This document shows, piece after piece, positions 16,910-25,468 of a stretch of 64,000 nt of DNA. Under the pieces are notes generated by a model. The model did not search any database, was not told where the DNA came from, and saw nothing but the letters and a program-made list of their open reading frames with translations. The translations under genes were made by a program, and so were the position numbers. Position 1 is the first letter of the stretch; every line of letters begins with the position of its first letter. The stretch is from a bacterium. GTDB taxonomy: Bacteria; Sumerlaeota; Sumerlaeia; SLMS01; JAHLLQ01. Location of the stretch: NCBI GenBank assembly GCA_020444065.1, contig JAHLLQ010000004.1:262662-326661 (forward strand), read 5' to 3'.

Positions 16910-18922
16910 ATGCGACTGCTATCGACTTGTGCGATGGCCGGGCTCTTTGCCTGTGCTGCGACGACCGGTTATTCGGCTGTGGAGGTCACTGCCCCCAAAG
17001 CGATCGATATCGACTGGACCTACGTGTCGGGAGCCGAGGTCTCCGAATACAGCATCTTACCCTATGGCTATCTGCGCGATTACTCGGGCGATGGGATCCC
17101 GGACTATTTGCTCGCCGAAGATATCGAGGCAAATGGCGCTATTCGTTTGTGGGCAATCGACTCCGCAGCAACCGGAGGATCGAAGGCCTATCCGGCGGAT
17201 CGAGCAGCCGGGCGCGAGTTCACCATCGATCTCGGCACCTTCTATCCCGACATGGTTCAGATGATTCACCAGGAAGGAAGCTGCGACATCGACATCTACG
17301 TGCAGGGCGACAACCGCACGACCGACGATGGAGAATACACGCAGTTGATCTACAAGCGCCTGAATCTCGACGATCCGAATTTCCCGGACGCCGCGACCTT
17401 CACGATCCCCGTGCAGTCAGAGTTGTGGCCATACACACACTGGTCGGAGGACTTCACCGGCGATGGTTATCCCGACATCGTACTCGGGAATTCGCTGACG
17501 AATTCCTCGGACAAGTTCTTCGTCGCTTGCTACAACGGCAAAGACGGAGCAGAGGTCTGGAGCATCGAGCTCGATCCCGATCCGAACGACCCGGGCGGGA
17601 CGGTGCTTGGGCTGCCGCAAATGTTTGCTACGATCCTGCCGATGAGCGACACAAACACCGGCACCGGCGATCTGGATGGCGATGGGAAGCCGGAGATCTT
17701 GCTGGAATACACCTACGGATACATGATGGGAGAGTTCAGCTTTGGCACGCGCGGAATGATTCGCGTCCTCAATGGCAACGGCACGCTCTTTACGGGATAC
17801 TCGGATGCGTGGGTCGAGTTGATCGACCTGCCCGGCAATCTGACCGGGCCGTCCCTCAACAGCATGGTTGACTTCAACAACGACGGAAAGACGGACATCC
17901 TTGTTTCTATCCTGGACCTCGGAATGGACACGGCTCCGCCGCCATTCCTTGGTTTCGATCTTCTCGCGAAGCAGGAACTCTTCCGTGCGGACGCTGCGGA
18001 ATTCAATTGGTTCGAAGATACGCTCAACGCGATGACCTTCCATGCCCTCCGATCGAACTACAGGTTCGGCGATGTCGATGGAGACGGTTTCGGCGATCTG
18101 ACCGTGCATGGCATGCAGCCAAACACGATCGGGAATCTTACGTTCGGTGTCTTCCACGCCTACTCTTCGAATGCCAACAATCGTGGCAAGGCCATGAGCT
18201 TCATGGCGACTGCCGGCGATGCGACGATCTGGTGGGCGAACGATTTCGGCGGCAGCGACATCCTCGACTTCCTGATCGTGGACCATCCTGATGCGCCCGG
18301 TGCCTCGACGGTCGACTTCAAACTTCAGACAACGGCTATCTGGCCAAGCAACATCGATATACCCGGCCAAGGCACCTTCAAGTTCCCGCACGAGTTCGGC
18401 ACCGTCGATCCGGATGATTTCGATGTTCAAACGATGATGGGGTTTCCGATGGGCGACCTTGACGGAGATGGCCAGAAGGACACGTTTGTTTCTATCGGTT
18501 ACAAGCACGCGGGCAACGATGTACCGAGCCCGTTGGCATACGGACAAGCGCTGTTCTTCGACAACACGGCGCCTGGCACGCCGCTCGAGGAGACCGCGCG
18601 CCTGCAGATCAAATCCGACTCCGACCGCACGCCATATCCCTTGTATGAGACGGCCATCATTATCGGGCATTACGAAGTCGGTTGCCCAACTTACGTCGAT
18701 CAAAACAGTGACGGAAAGCGCAACGACGGCGTTGTTACCACTGATCACGTTGTTGCTGCGATCAGTTTCAAATACGACGGAAGCGGCTTTCTGCCGGAGG
18801 ATGTTCTTGGTTTCCTGCTCGGCCAACAGGAACTTAGTTCCGGGCAGCTCCCTCAGGCCGATTCGAACAGTGATGGTCTTTGCGACGCAGGCGACCTGAT
18901 TCAGAAGATTACGGCGAGGTAG
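16910..18922 (+). CDS. Large secreted FG-GAP/VCBS-repeat protein with a dockerin-like tail
   Basis: 670 residues; GAGGAGG at 16896-16902 precedes the ATG by 7 bases. A signal peptide (1-23) is followed by repeated calcium-site blades: DYSGDGIPD, DFTGDGYPD, DLDGDGKPE, DFNNDGKTD, DVDGDGFGD and DLDGDGQKD. These match the D-x-D-x-D-G core of FG-GAP/VCBS propeller repeats (integrin-alpha-like). Near the C-terminus DQNSDGKRND and ADSNSDGLCDAGDLIQKITAR resemble dockerin type I calcium loops, the last being the best match. The protein is exported and probably surface-associated. Ligand unknown; no cohesin is in the window. Its last 14 bases overlap the convergent cca gene. Confidence 0.8.
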   Translation: MRLLSTCAMAGLFACAATTGYSAVEVTAPKAIDIDWTYVSGAEVSEYSILPYGYLRDYSGDGIPDYLLAEDIEANGAIRLWAIDSAATGGSKAYPADRAAGREFTIDLGTFYPDMVQMIHQEGSCDIDIYVQGDNRTTDDGEYTQLIYKRLNLDDPNFPDAATFTIPVQSELWPYTHWSEDFTGDGYPDIVLGNSLTNSSDKFFVACYNGKDGAEVWSIELDPDPNDPGGTVLGLPQMFATILPMSDTNTGTGDLDGDGKPEILLEYTYGYMMGEFSFGTRGMIRVLNGNGTLFTGYSDAWVELIDLPGNLTGPSLNSMVDFNNDGKTDILVSILDLGMDTAPPPFLGFDLLAKQELFRADAAEFNWFEDTLNAMTFHALRSNYRFGDVDGDGFGDLTVHGMQPNTIGNLTFGVFHAYSSNANNRGKAMSFMATAGDATIWWANDFGGSDILDFLIVDHPDAPGASTVDFKLQTTAIWPSNIDIPGQGTFKFPHEFGTVDPDDFDVQTMMGFPMGDLDGDGQKDTFVSIGYKHAGNDVPSPLAYGQALFFDNTAPGTPLEETARLQIKSDSDRTPYPLYETAIIIGHYEVGCPTYVDQNSDGKRNDGVVTTDHVVAAISFKYDGSGFLPEDVLGFLLGQQELSSGQLPQADSNSDGLCDAGDLIQKITAR

Positions 18923-20240
18923 ACCCCTCGCCGTAGTCTCTCCGCACAAACTTCAGCGCTTGCTCGCGCGACTCGATTTCGCCTTCGAGTTGGCGTTCCT
19001 GCACGGCCAGCAGAATCTCGCGAAACAGCGGTCCTGGATGCAGGCCCATTGCAATCAAGTCGGTACCCGTGATGAGCGGGGGAGGAACGGGCTCCTCGTG
19101 CCGCGATCGAAATTCCTCCAGCGCCTCGCGCACCAGATTGTAGTTCGTCAGACCGCCAAACGACCCGAGGCAATCCGCCTTGTGAATGGCGAGATCTTCC
19201 TCAATCGTCTCCGCGCCCAGGAAGCGCCGCATTGTGGACTTGTTCCACTCGTTTGCATTCATAAAGCGCATGTGTCGGCCGACGATCGCGCTGATGCGCT
19301 CGGTCGCTTCGTTTGAGAAACGGAATCGCCGGCAGATCCTACGCGCCATCTCTGCGCCGACCTTGTCGTGTCCGTAGAATGTCAGCTTCCCCGGTGCGCG
19401 CTCGCACGTTGGCGGTTTCCCGACATCATGCAACAACATCGCCCAGCAAGTAATCGGCGTGCGAGTCTCTAACTTGTCGAGGCATAGCAGCGTGTGGACA
19501 AAGACATCGCCTTCCGGATGGTAGGTCGCGCCCTGTTCGACGCCTTTCATGATGCTGATTTCGGGGAGAATCAACTCCAGCAAACCCGCGCGATCCATCA
19601 TCTCGAAGGCGCGCGAGGGCTTGTCTGCCAGCATCATCCGTGTAATCTCGTCGCGCTGTCGCTCGGGGCTGATGAACTTGATGGTCGGCGCAAGCTCGAC
19701 CATCGCGCGCCATGTTTCTTCTTCGATTTCAAATTCCACACGTGCTGCGAATCGAATGGCACGCAGCAATCGCAGAGCATCCTCACCAAAGCGTGCACGC
19801 GGATCGCCGACTGTGCGTAGGCGTTTGCGGGCGATGTCTTTCTGTCCGCCGACGAAATCAATGATCTCGTCGGCTTCCGGATCGTAGAACAACGCATTGA
19901 TCGTGAAGTCCCGACGCTGGGCGTCCTGTTCCGGCGTGCCATATTCCACGGTTTCGGGGTGCCGATGATCGACGTACTTCCCGTCGCGCCGGAATGTGGC
20001 GACTTCGTAATGATGCTCGCCCTCGACAACGATACAGACCCCGAAACTCGCGCCGACGAGTCGGACCTTCTCGAAGAGCCCTTCGATTTGATCGGGTCGT
20101 GCATCGGTCGCGATGTCGATGTCTTTCATCGGCATGCCGAGCAACCGATCGCGCACGCAACCTCCTACCCAATACGCCATGTGACCCGCGTCGCGCAGGC
20201 AGTTTACTATGCGACGAGCCCCCTGCTCCAACGCGTTCAT
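18909..20240 (-). CDS. cca: CCA tRNA nucleotidyltransferase / poly(A) polymerase family protein with HD domain
   Basis: 443 residues. The class II nucleotidyltransferase core is YWVGGCVRDRLLGMPMKDIDIATDARP, with the metal Asp pair in DID. The motif QRRDFTINALFYDP and the RNA-binding motif GEDALRLLRAIRFAARVEFEIEEETW follow. An HD domain appears at HTLLCLDKL...CWAMLLHDVGKPP. Proteins of this layout add CCA to tRNA 3' ends or act as poly(A) polymerase; the sequence alone does not separate the two. The nearby tRNA-Leu already encodes CCA, so the enzyme may serve repair. The start lies 4 bp after the thioredoxin-like gene, so the two are co-transcribed. Confidence 0.92.
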   Translation of the reverse strand: MNALEQGARRIVNCLRDAGHMAYWVGGCVRDRLLGMPMKDIDIATDARPDQIEGLFEKVRLVGASFGVCIVVEGEHHYEVATFRRDGKYVDHRHPETVEYGTPEQDAQRRDFTINALFYDPEADEIIDFVGGQKDIARKRLRTVGDPRARFGEDALRLLRAIRFAARVEFEIEEETWRAMVELAPTIKFISPERQRDEITRMMLADKPSRAFEMMDRAGLLELILPEISIMKGVEQGATYHPEGDVFVHTLLCLDKLETRTPITCWAMLLHDVGKPPTCERAPGKLTFYGHDKVGAEMARRICRRFRFSNEATERISAIVGRHMRFMNANEWNKSTMRRFLGAETIEEDLAIHKADCLGSFGGLTNYNLVREALEEFRSRHEEPVPPPLITGTDLIAMGLHPGPLFREILLAVQERQLEGEIESREQALKFVRRDYGEGSTSP

Positions 20241-20244
20241 GACA

Positions 20245-20814
20245 TCAAGGCTCCAGGCAGGTTGCCGTCTCGATGATCTCCATCAGTTCGCGGACGACGA
20301 TCTCACAATTTGGATCGGACTCGTACATCCCGCTGACGCGTTCGCGCGCCTTACCGCCTTCGCCGGTTGCCTTGCCGCGCGCGATGATGCGGCGGCACTC
20401 GTGCGGCATCGGACCCCAATTGCCGCATTCGATAAACTGGTCGCTCAGGAAAACGAACTTCGGAATCGCCTCGCCGCCATTCGTCAGGAAACGCGCAAAG
20501 ACTTCGCGGTGTTGCTCGCGCGTGATGAAGCGCAGATGGATTCGGCCGGACATTACTGCCAGCTTCGCAAGGACCGGTGCATGGCGGTGCACATCGCCGC
20601 ACCAACCTTCGGCGATTGCGACAACATGAACATCGCGCGGAAGGCTCTGCAGAAACGCCATCGTTGTTGGATCGAGCTTCTGATTCTCGAAAGCGGCCTG
20701 CATCTTCTGGCGATTCTCATCGCTCTCGGCCTGGCCAAGCCAGTCCTCCCAGGTCGTTCCCGAATCGACAATGGACTTCCAATCAAGAAGAGGCAGAATA
20801 GGTGGGCGTGGCAT
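20245..20814 (-). CDS. Thioredoxin-fold protein with a single-cysteine WCGD motif
   Basis: 189 residues with a thioredoxin-like core: VHVVAIAEGWCGDVHRHAPVLAKLA near 65-90 (strand, active-site helix) and IPKFVFLSDQF with the cis-Pro after Ile. The active-site motif is W-C-G-D, not C-x-x-C, so a normal dithiol/disulfide oxidoreductase cycle is unlikely. This matches the Thioredoxin_9 group of uncharacterised proteins. There is no signal peptide, so it is cytosolic. It sits between the DUF2851 gene and cca in a run of minus-strand genes. Confidence 0.8.
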   Translation of the reverse strand: MPRPPILPLLDWKSIVDSGTTWEDWLGQAESDENRQKMQAAFENQKLDPTTMAFLQSLPRDVHVVAIAEGWCGDVHRHAPVLAKLAVMSGRIHLRFITREQHREVFARFLTNGGEAIPKFVFLSDQFIECGNWGPMPHECRRIIARGKATGEGGKARERVSGMYESDPNCEIVVRELMEIIETATCLEP

Positions 20815-20874
20815 GGGTGAATTCTCCTGTGGTCTGAATCTGATGGGGATTTACGGTGCAAGAATCGTACGCAC

Positions 20875-22446
20875 TCAGGCCATAGCCATGAGCGGTTCAT
20901 ATGGCGCGTTCAGGAATGTGCAGTTTGCGCAGGCGCGTTCGTTTTGTGCACAGCAATCGTGGAAGACCTTGAAGAGTGCCTGCTGCATCAGTTCCGTACG
21001 GAACAGGCCCTTGTCGAACCCGCTTTCGCCGAAGAGCCGTCGCTTCATGAACTCGGTCACAGAATTCTTCGGCAGGGCCGGGAAACGCGCCGCTACCACC
21101 CATGCCTGCTGTTCCAATCGCGTATCGCCTTCCTGGCGCGCGCGGAGAATTGCCAGGGGCAGCAGCACGTTGAAGAACAACGTTCTTGCGGCCGGTTCGC
21201 CCAGCAATGCCTGAGGTCGGCAGGGCTTTCCTCCGAGCGTGTAGTGCGTCCCGAAGTAATTCTGATCGCCGTCGACTTCGAGCATCTTCGTGACATCGCG
21301 ATAGAACTTGCGCCAATCTTTCGGCTTCTCGTTCTCCGGTGCCCCATTTCGGATCATCGAGCAGAAGACATCGAAGAGCGGCGCATCCACATCCACCAGG
21401 CGTGTCAGGAGAATCGCCACCGCGGCCAATCGCCGGCCGGGAAATCCCGGCGGCCGCATGCCCGAGTACCACCGTCGCGTCGGCGGAAGCAGGCGATCTC
21501 GAAAGTAGGGACGGACTCGATTCCAATGCTTTTCCAGCCGCTCTGCGAACGCGATCGTTTCCTTGTCCGCACCGTCAAAGAGGTCCTGTTGAGTGGGGAA
21601 CAACTGTGCGACATGAAGGAGAATCGCCAGAAACAGATCGGGGCGTTCCGGTGGTGCGATGTCGTGCGCATGGTCCATTAGCTCCGTGAATGGAGCGCGC
21701 TTGCTGAGCAGGAAGTACAACGTCTTGTTGGACTTGTAGCCCTGTCCCGTCATGATCGACTGATAGATGAGTTGCTGTGTCGTTGCCGAGGCCAGTTGTG
21801 CCTCGAATCGCGCAATCTTGTCCTCGATCCGCATACGTCCGGCGATCGTCAGAAACTCCGTCAATTGCGGCTCGGGAATGCGCGTGAAGTGATCGTGGCA
21901 AATCCCCACATCCGCCGGTCGGCCGTAGGGATAGTCATCCACATTGATCGTCCGGCGCAGCGTCTCCAGGTCCGGATCGAGTGCATCGAGCAGCACCATG
22001 CGCTCGAGCCGTTCGCCGTTTTGTTTTTCTTCGTAGGGCCGATCGTCCGCCGGATTCAGGCACACGTGCAGGACGACGTTGTTGTACTCGAAGTCCTGAT
22101 GATGGCCGTGGTGAAACCAGTCGGCGGAATTCACATGGATCTCGACATCGCCCGCGAGTTCTTCGCCTGCCAGCCGAACACGTGCGCCCTGAAAATCCGG
22201 TCCACGGCTCGTGTTCCACCGCCCTGCATCCAGAACCTCGACGCGCTTGCCACTGGCCGTGCGCAGTTTATCCGCCCGCAGCAACTGATCGAACCAGATG
22301 CACTGCACGAGTCGCTCCTCAACGTGACGCGACTCGCCGCGATCCTGCCCCTCGGCAACTCGAATCGCGCGGCGCAAAGCATCGCCAAACTCCTCGTGGA
22401 GTTCGCGCCAGCGCGTTCGCGTTGTCTCGAGAGACGTCATCTTCAT
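20875..22446 (-). CDS. DUF2851 family protein
   Basis: 523 residues. The N-terminal part has VEERLVQCIWFDQLL, NTSRGPDFQGARVRLAGEELAGDVEIHVNSADWFHHGHHQDFEYNNVVLHVC, the conserved nuclease-like block that defines DUF2851. A long helical middle is followed by a C-terminal Cys cluster (HDCC...CANC) that may bind zinc. The preferred start is the ATG at 22446 (an ATG also occurs at 22440). A GTG at 22470 is possible but would overlap pfkA by 19 bases. The start follows the pfkA stop by 5 bp, so the two are coupled. The conserved D...ExH pattern suggests hydrolase chemistry, but the function is unknown. Confidence 0.82.
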   Translation of the reverse strand: MKMTSLETTRTRWRELHEEFGDALRRAIRVAEGQDRGESRHVEERLVQCIWFDQLLRADKLRTASGKRVEVLDAGRWNTSRGPDFQGARVRLAGEELAGDVEIHVNSADWFHHGHHQDFEYNNVVLHVCLNPADDRPYEEKQNGERLERMVLLDALDPDLETLRRTINVDDYPYGRPADVGICHDHFTRIPEPQLTEFLTIAGRMRIEDKIARFEAQLASATTQQLIYQSIMTGQGYKSNKTLYFLLSKRAPFTELMDHAHDIAPPERPDLFLAILLHVAQLFPTQQDLFDGADKETIAFAERLEKHWNRVRPYFRDRLLPPTRRWYSGMRPPGFPGRRLAAVAILLTRLVDVDAPLFDVFCSMIRNGAPENEKPKDWRKFYRDVTKMLEVDGDQNYFGTHYTLGGKPCRPQALLGEPAARTLFFNVLLPLAILRARQEGDTRLEQQAWVVAARFPALPKNSVTEFMKRRLFGESGFDKGLFRTELMQQALFKVFHDCCAQNERACANCTFLNAPYEPLMAMA

Positions 22447-22451
22447 TTCAA

Positions 22452-23570
22452 CTACTCGTCTCCGAAGCACGTTCCTACGGCACGTGCGGCTTCGATCATT
22501 GGATCATCCTTGGACACAAGCTTCAACTTGCTGATGGCATCGCCCAACTCCACAGAGACGATGTCCTGGCCGGACAGCGCTGCCATGCGGCCGAACTCGC
22601 CGCGTGCGATCATGTTCGCCGCGAAGTTTCCAAACCGCGTTCCCAGCGTGCGGTCGAAACTGCAGGGCGAGCCGCCGCGTTGCAGATGCCCGAGCACCGT
22701 CGCGCGCGATTCCAGGCCCGTGCGTTCCTGGATTGTCTCGGCCAACACCTTGCCGATACCGCCGAGGCGAATCGGGTCCGGACTGTCTTCCAGGATCTTC
22801 GCCACCACCATCTTGCCGCCCTTCTGCTTCGCCCCCTCGGAGACGGCGATGATCGTGAAGCGCTTTCCAACGCGCGAACGCTTCAGACAGTAATCGCACA
22901 CGACTTCCATGTCGTATTCGATCTCGGGGATCAGGATCACGTCCGCGCCGCCGGCCACGCCGGACTCCAGCGTCAGCCATCCGGCGTAGCGCCCCATCAT
23001 CTCGACGATCTGGACGCGATGATGCGCCATGGCCGTCGTATGGAGTTTGTCGATCGCCTCCGTTGCCGTATCGACCGCGGTGCGGAATCCGAACGTCAGA
23101 TCCGTCGCCATCAGATCATTGTCGATCGTCTTCGGAATACCGACAACCGGCACGCCGAGATCGGCGAAACCCTTCGCCATATTCATCGTGCCATCACCGC
23201 CGATGCAGACCAGCGCATCCCACCCCATCTCCTTGATGTATTCGACGCAATCAGCGGCGACGTTCACGCGCTGCTCTTTGCCATCGATCTTCATGACGTG
23301 ATCGAAGGGATTCGCCTTGTTGCTGCTGCCGAGAATTGTTCCGCCCAGCGTCAGGATGCCGGACACATCGCCGGTTTTCAGTTCATAGGAGTTCTGGTGA
23401 ATCAACCCATCGAAGCCATCCGTGATGCCGAAGACGCGCATGCCGTAGCGGTACATCGCGGTCTTGGCAACGGCCCGGATCACGGCGTTCAACCCAGGGC
23501 AATCGCCGCCGCCGGTCAGAATCGCGATGCTTTTCGGAGTCTTGCCGGAATCGGCCTTGCTTTCGGACAT
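22452..23570 (-). CDS. pfkA: 6-phosphofructokinase
   Basis: 372 residues; phosphorylates fructose 6-phosphate in glycolysis. Motifs: ILTGGGDCPGLNAVIR (start of the fold), VCIGGDGTMNMA (phosphoryl-donor site), GIPKTIDNDL (catalytic TIDND with Lys ahead), MGRYAGW and LGHLQRGGSP. The donor-site residue is Gly (GGDGT), the type linked to ATP use. The residue before TIDND is Lys, common in PPi-dependent and group III enzymes. I infer an ATP-using member of the group III/mixed clade. The start at 23570 has AAAGG 7 bases ahead; a 16-residue upstream extension is less likely. First gene of the pfkA-DUF2851-Trx-cca run. Confidence 0.95.
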   Translation of the reverse strand: MSESKADSGKTPKSIAILTGGGDCPGLNAVIRAVAKTAMYRYGMRVFGITDGFDGLIHQNSYELKTGDVSGILTLGGTILGSSNKANPFDHVMKIDGKEQRVNVAADCVEYIKEMGWDALVCIGGDGTMNMAKGFADLGVPVVGIPKTIDNDLMATDLTFGFRTAVDTATEAIDKLHTTAMAHHRVQIVEMMGRYAGWLTLESGVAGGADVILIPEIEYDMEVVCDYCLKRSRVGKRFTIIAVSEGAKQKGGKMVVAKILEDSPDPIRLGGIGKVLAETIQERTGLESRATVLGHLQRGGSPCSFDRTLGTRFGNFAANMIARGEFGRMAALSGQDIVSVELGDAISKLKLVSKDDPMIEAARAVGTCFGDE

Positions 23571-23684
23571 GAAAAAACCTTTCAGAAACGCGCGAATCGC
23601 GCGGGCGTTTGCATTCAAGGCCCATCATGCCAGACACCGGTCGATGGGCAAGCCTGTTCCACGGGTGCAGAGGGATGGGGGCTA

Positions 23685-24245
23685 CTAGCCGCCCGTCACG
23701 GCTCGGATCACGCGGGCGGGCACGCCCGCGGCCAGCACTCCCGGCGGGATGTCGCGCGTCACGACGCTTCCGGAGCCGATCACGGAGTTCTTTCCAATCG
23801 TTACGCCCGGATTGATCACCGTGCGACCGCCCACCCACACGTTGTCTTCGATCGTGATTGATCTGCCGGATTCCACGCCTGCCAGACGCTCCTCGGGGTC
23901 GATCGGATGCGTCGCGCCATACAGATGCACGCCCGGGCCGAACATCACGCGGTTGCCGATACGCACCCAGCCGCAGTCCAGTATCACGCAGCCATAGTTC
24001 GCGAAGAATCGGTCGCCCAGTTCGATGAAGCACCCGTAGTCGCAGTGAAACGGAGCCATGATCATGCACGAATCCGGCGCCTTGTGGAAGAGCTGGCGCA
24101 ACTTCGCAATGGCGTCGCTGTATTGCGATGGGGGCGCCTGGTTGAAGGCGTAGACTGCCTCTGCCGCGGCGAGCCGCAGATCGACCAACTCCTGCTCGAA
24201 CGGATCGTAGTTCTCTCCGGCAAGCATCTTCTCTCGTTCAGTCAT
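23685..24245 (-). CDS. maa: Sugar O-acetyltransferase of the maltose/nodulation (Maa/NodL) type
   Basis: 186 residues. Left-handed beta-helix acetyltransferase with an N-terminal helical Mac domain: MTEREKMLAGENYDPFEQELVDLRLAA. The hexapeptide repeats run through GCFIELGDRFFANYGCVILD, VRIGNRVMFGPGVHLYGATHPIDPEERLAG (catalytic His) and ITIEDNVWVGGRTVINPGVTIGKNSVIGSGSVVTRDIPPGVLAAGVPARVIR. It transfers acetyl from acetyl-CoA to sugars in the cytosol. About 115 bp separate it from pfkA downstream, and a terminator lies upstream, so it has its own promoter region. Acceptor sugar unknown. Confidence 0.93.
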   Translation of the reverse strand: MTEREKMLAGENYDPFEQELVDLRLAAAEAVYAFNQAPPSQYSDAIAKLRQLFHKAPDSCMIMAPFHCDYGCFIELGDRFFANYGCVILDCGWVRIGNRVMFGPGVHLYGATHPIDPEERLAGVESGRSITIEDNVWVGGRTVINPGVTIGKNSVIGSGSVVTRDIPPGVLAAGVPARVIRAVTGG

Positions 24246-24310
24246 GGTGGAAGTCCTCTCTGATTGAGCGATTCGGAGGCGCAGCGCAGCGAGGGGTCAA
24301 AGGCCATCTG

Positions 24311-24353
24311 ATAAAAAAGCGGCGCGCCGACCCAAAGGGGAGAGGTCGGCGCG
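24311..24353 (-). terminator. Intrinsic terminator of the minus-strand ftsK/membrane-protein unit
   Basis: On the minus strand: CGCGCCGACC stem, 11-base loop, GGTCGGCGCG (24323-24353), then CCGC and TTTTTT (complement of 24313-24318). It is a 10-bp perfect stem with a six-T tract. Confidence 0.92.
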
Positions 24354-24474
24354 AATGCCGCGTTTCTCAGGAGGGTCAAACCCTAACTGGCCGAAGTCGG
24401 GGTCAAACCGGTTTATGCAGATGCAGGAATTTGATGCCGCGTCTCGTGGACCAATGTCAATGGGTTGGACCGGT

Positions 24475-25404
24475 TTAGGACACGAAACGCCCTCCGGATG
24501 AATCCATGTCCAAGTAGGCGCGCGTCTCGTCCAATCCGACGGCCAGCGTTCGCCGCCAGAAGCGCCGCGCCATCGCCAGGCGCCCGACGATGAAGCCCAC
24601 CTCCATCAGCCCCAGGATGACGAATCCCGTCCCCAAGTCGATCGGGACGCCGACGACGCGCGAGATGCTATACGGAACCAGCACACGAGCAAGCAGCGTA
24701 ATCATGTTCAGCATCACCAGTCCCGCGGTCGTCAGACCTCCCCACCAACGCGACGAAGGGTTCAACTGGCAGACGCCCGCCAGAATCGAAGCACGCAGGT
24801 AACATCCCGCTCCGTAATTGACTGCCATCAGGACGCCCGTTCCCGTCGCGATCCAGTTCCACGTTGGGTTGTTCTGGCTCAAGATCCCCCAGAATCGGAT
24901 CGGGCCGAGGAAATGATGGATCACCGTGTATCGCATATCGGAGGCAGCCGCGGCGTAATCCGTGTGGATCATCAGGATCAGGAAGAACGCCATCGTGGCG
25001 GGGACGGTGACGGCCAGGAAGACCCATGACAGCAGGCGCCCGTGTACCGCGGCCAGCGCATCGCGATCCGTCAGGTACGTGACCATTGCCTGGGGCAGCA
25101 GTGGGTCCTTCTCGAGGTGTTCGCGGGCGGCCGCCCCGAGTGCCGGCGAGATGAACGCAATCGACACAGCCATCGTGTAGGAAACCGTCGCCACGAATCC
25201 CGTGAAGCCGTCGACCAGGCCCTCTAGCGCCACAAACCAAAGCGCTGGCAGCACCATCGCCAGCAGCGCCACGATCGCCAGGCGCAGCCAATCGCCCAGC
25301 CGTCGGCGAGGCGGAATCGGCAGAGAGGTCACCCGCCGCACCCACGGATTGTCCGGAGCAAACGATTCGGCCAGTCGAATGGCCAATATGGAAGCAATCG
25401 ACAT
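24475..25404 (-). CDS. Membrane protein of unknown function downstream of ftsK
   Basis: 309 residues with six or so membrane segments (about 46-68, 75-100, 126-147, 180-205, 225-247 and 255-278). I place the start at the ATG 25404 (MSIASILAIRLAESF); a longer reading would run through the 3' end of ftsK and encode a low-complexity Arg/Thr-rich stretch, the shadow of ftsK's acidic tail. A conserved-looking motif is MRYTVIHHFLGPIRFWGIL. Topology recalls YIP1-like proteins, but I cannot assign a family. It is co-directional with ftsK, separated by 64 bp that contain a strong hairpin. Confidence 0.65.
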   Translation of the reverse strand: MSIASILAIRLAESFAPDNPWVRRVTSLPIPPRRRLGDWLRLAIVALLAMVLPALWFVALEGLVDGFTGFVATVSYTMAVSIAFISPALGAAAREHLEKDPLLPQAMVTYLTDRDALAAVHGRLLSWVFLAVTVPATMAFFLILMIHTDYAAAASDMRYTVIHHFLGPIRFWGILSQNNPTWNWIATGTGVLMAVNYGAGCYLRASILAGVCQLNPSSRWWGGLTTAGLVMLNMITLLARVLVPYSISRVVGVPIDLGTGFVILGLMEVGFIVGRLAMARRFWRRTLAVGLDETRAYLDMDSSGGRFVS

Positions 25405-25415
25405 CACAATGAACT

Positions 25416-25440
25416 GTCCCCGCCGTTGGACGGCGGGGAC
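25416..25440 (-). promoter_or_regulatory. Hairpin between ftsK and the downstream membrane-protein gene
   Basis: GTCCCCGCCG and CGGCGGGGAC form a perfect 10-bp stem with loop of five. No T tract follows on the minus strand (AGTTCATTG), and the end lies only 11 bases from the next start. It is a processing or attenuation hairpin rather than a clear terminator, and could bury the ribosome site. Confidence 0.55.
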
Positions 25441-25468
25441 AAGGGCAAGCGTGTTTCGGACCGGCGCA

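Noticed and set aside
21981-23861. Long open frame (over 600 codons) on the + strand
   Set aside because: Antisense to pfkA, DUF2851 and maa; composition is Arg/His-rich with no domain, a GC-rich shadow frame.
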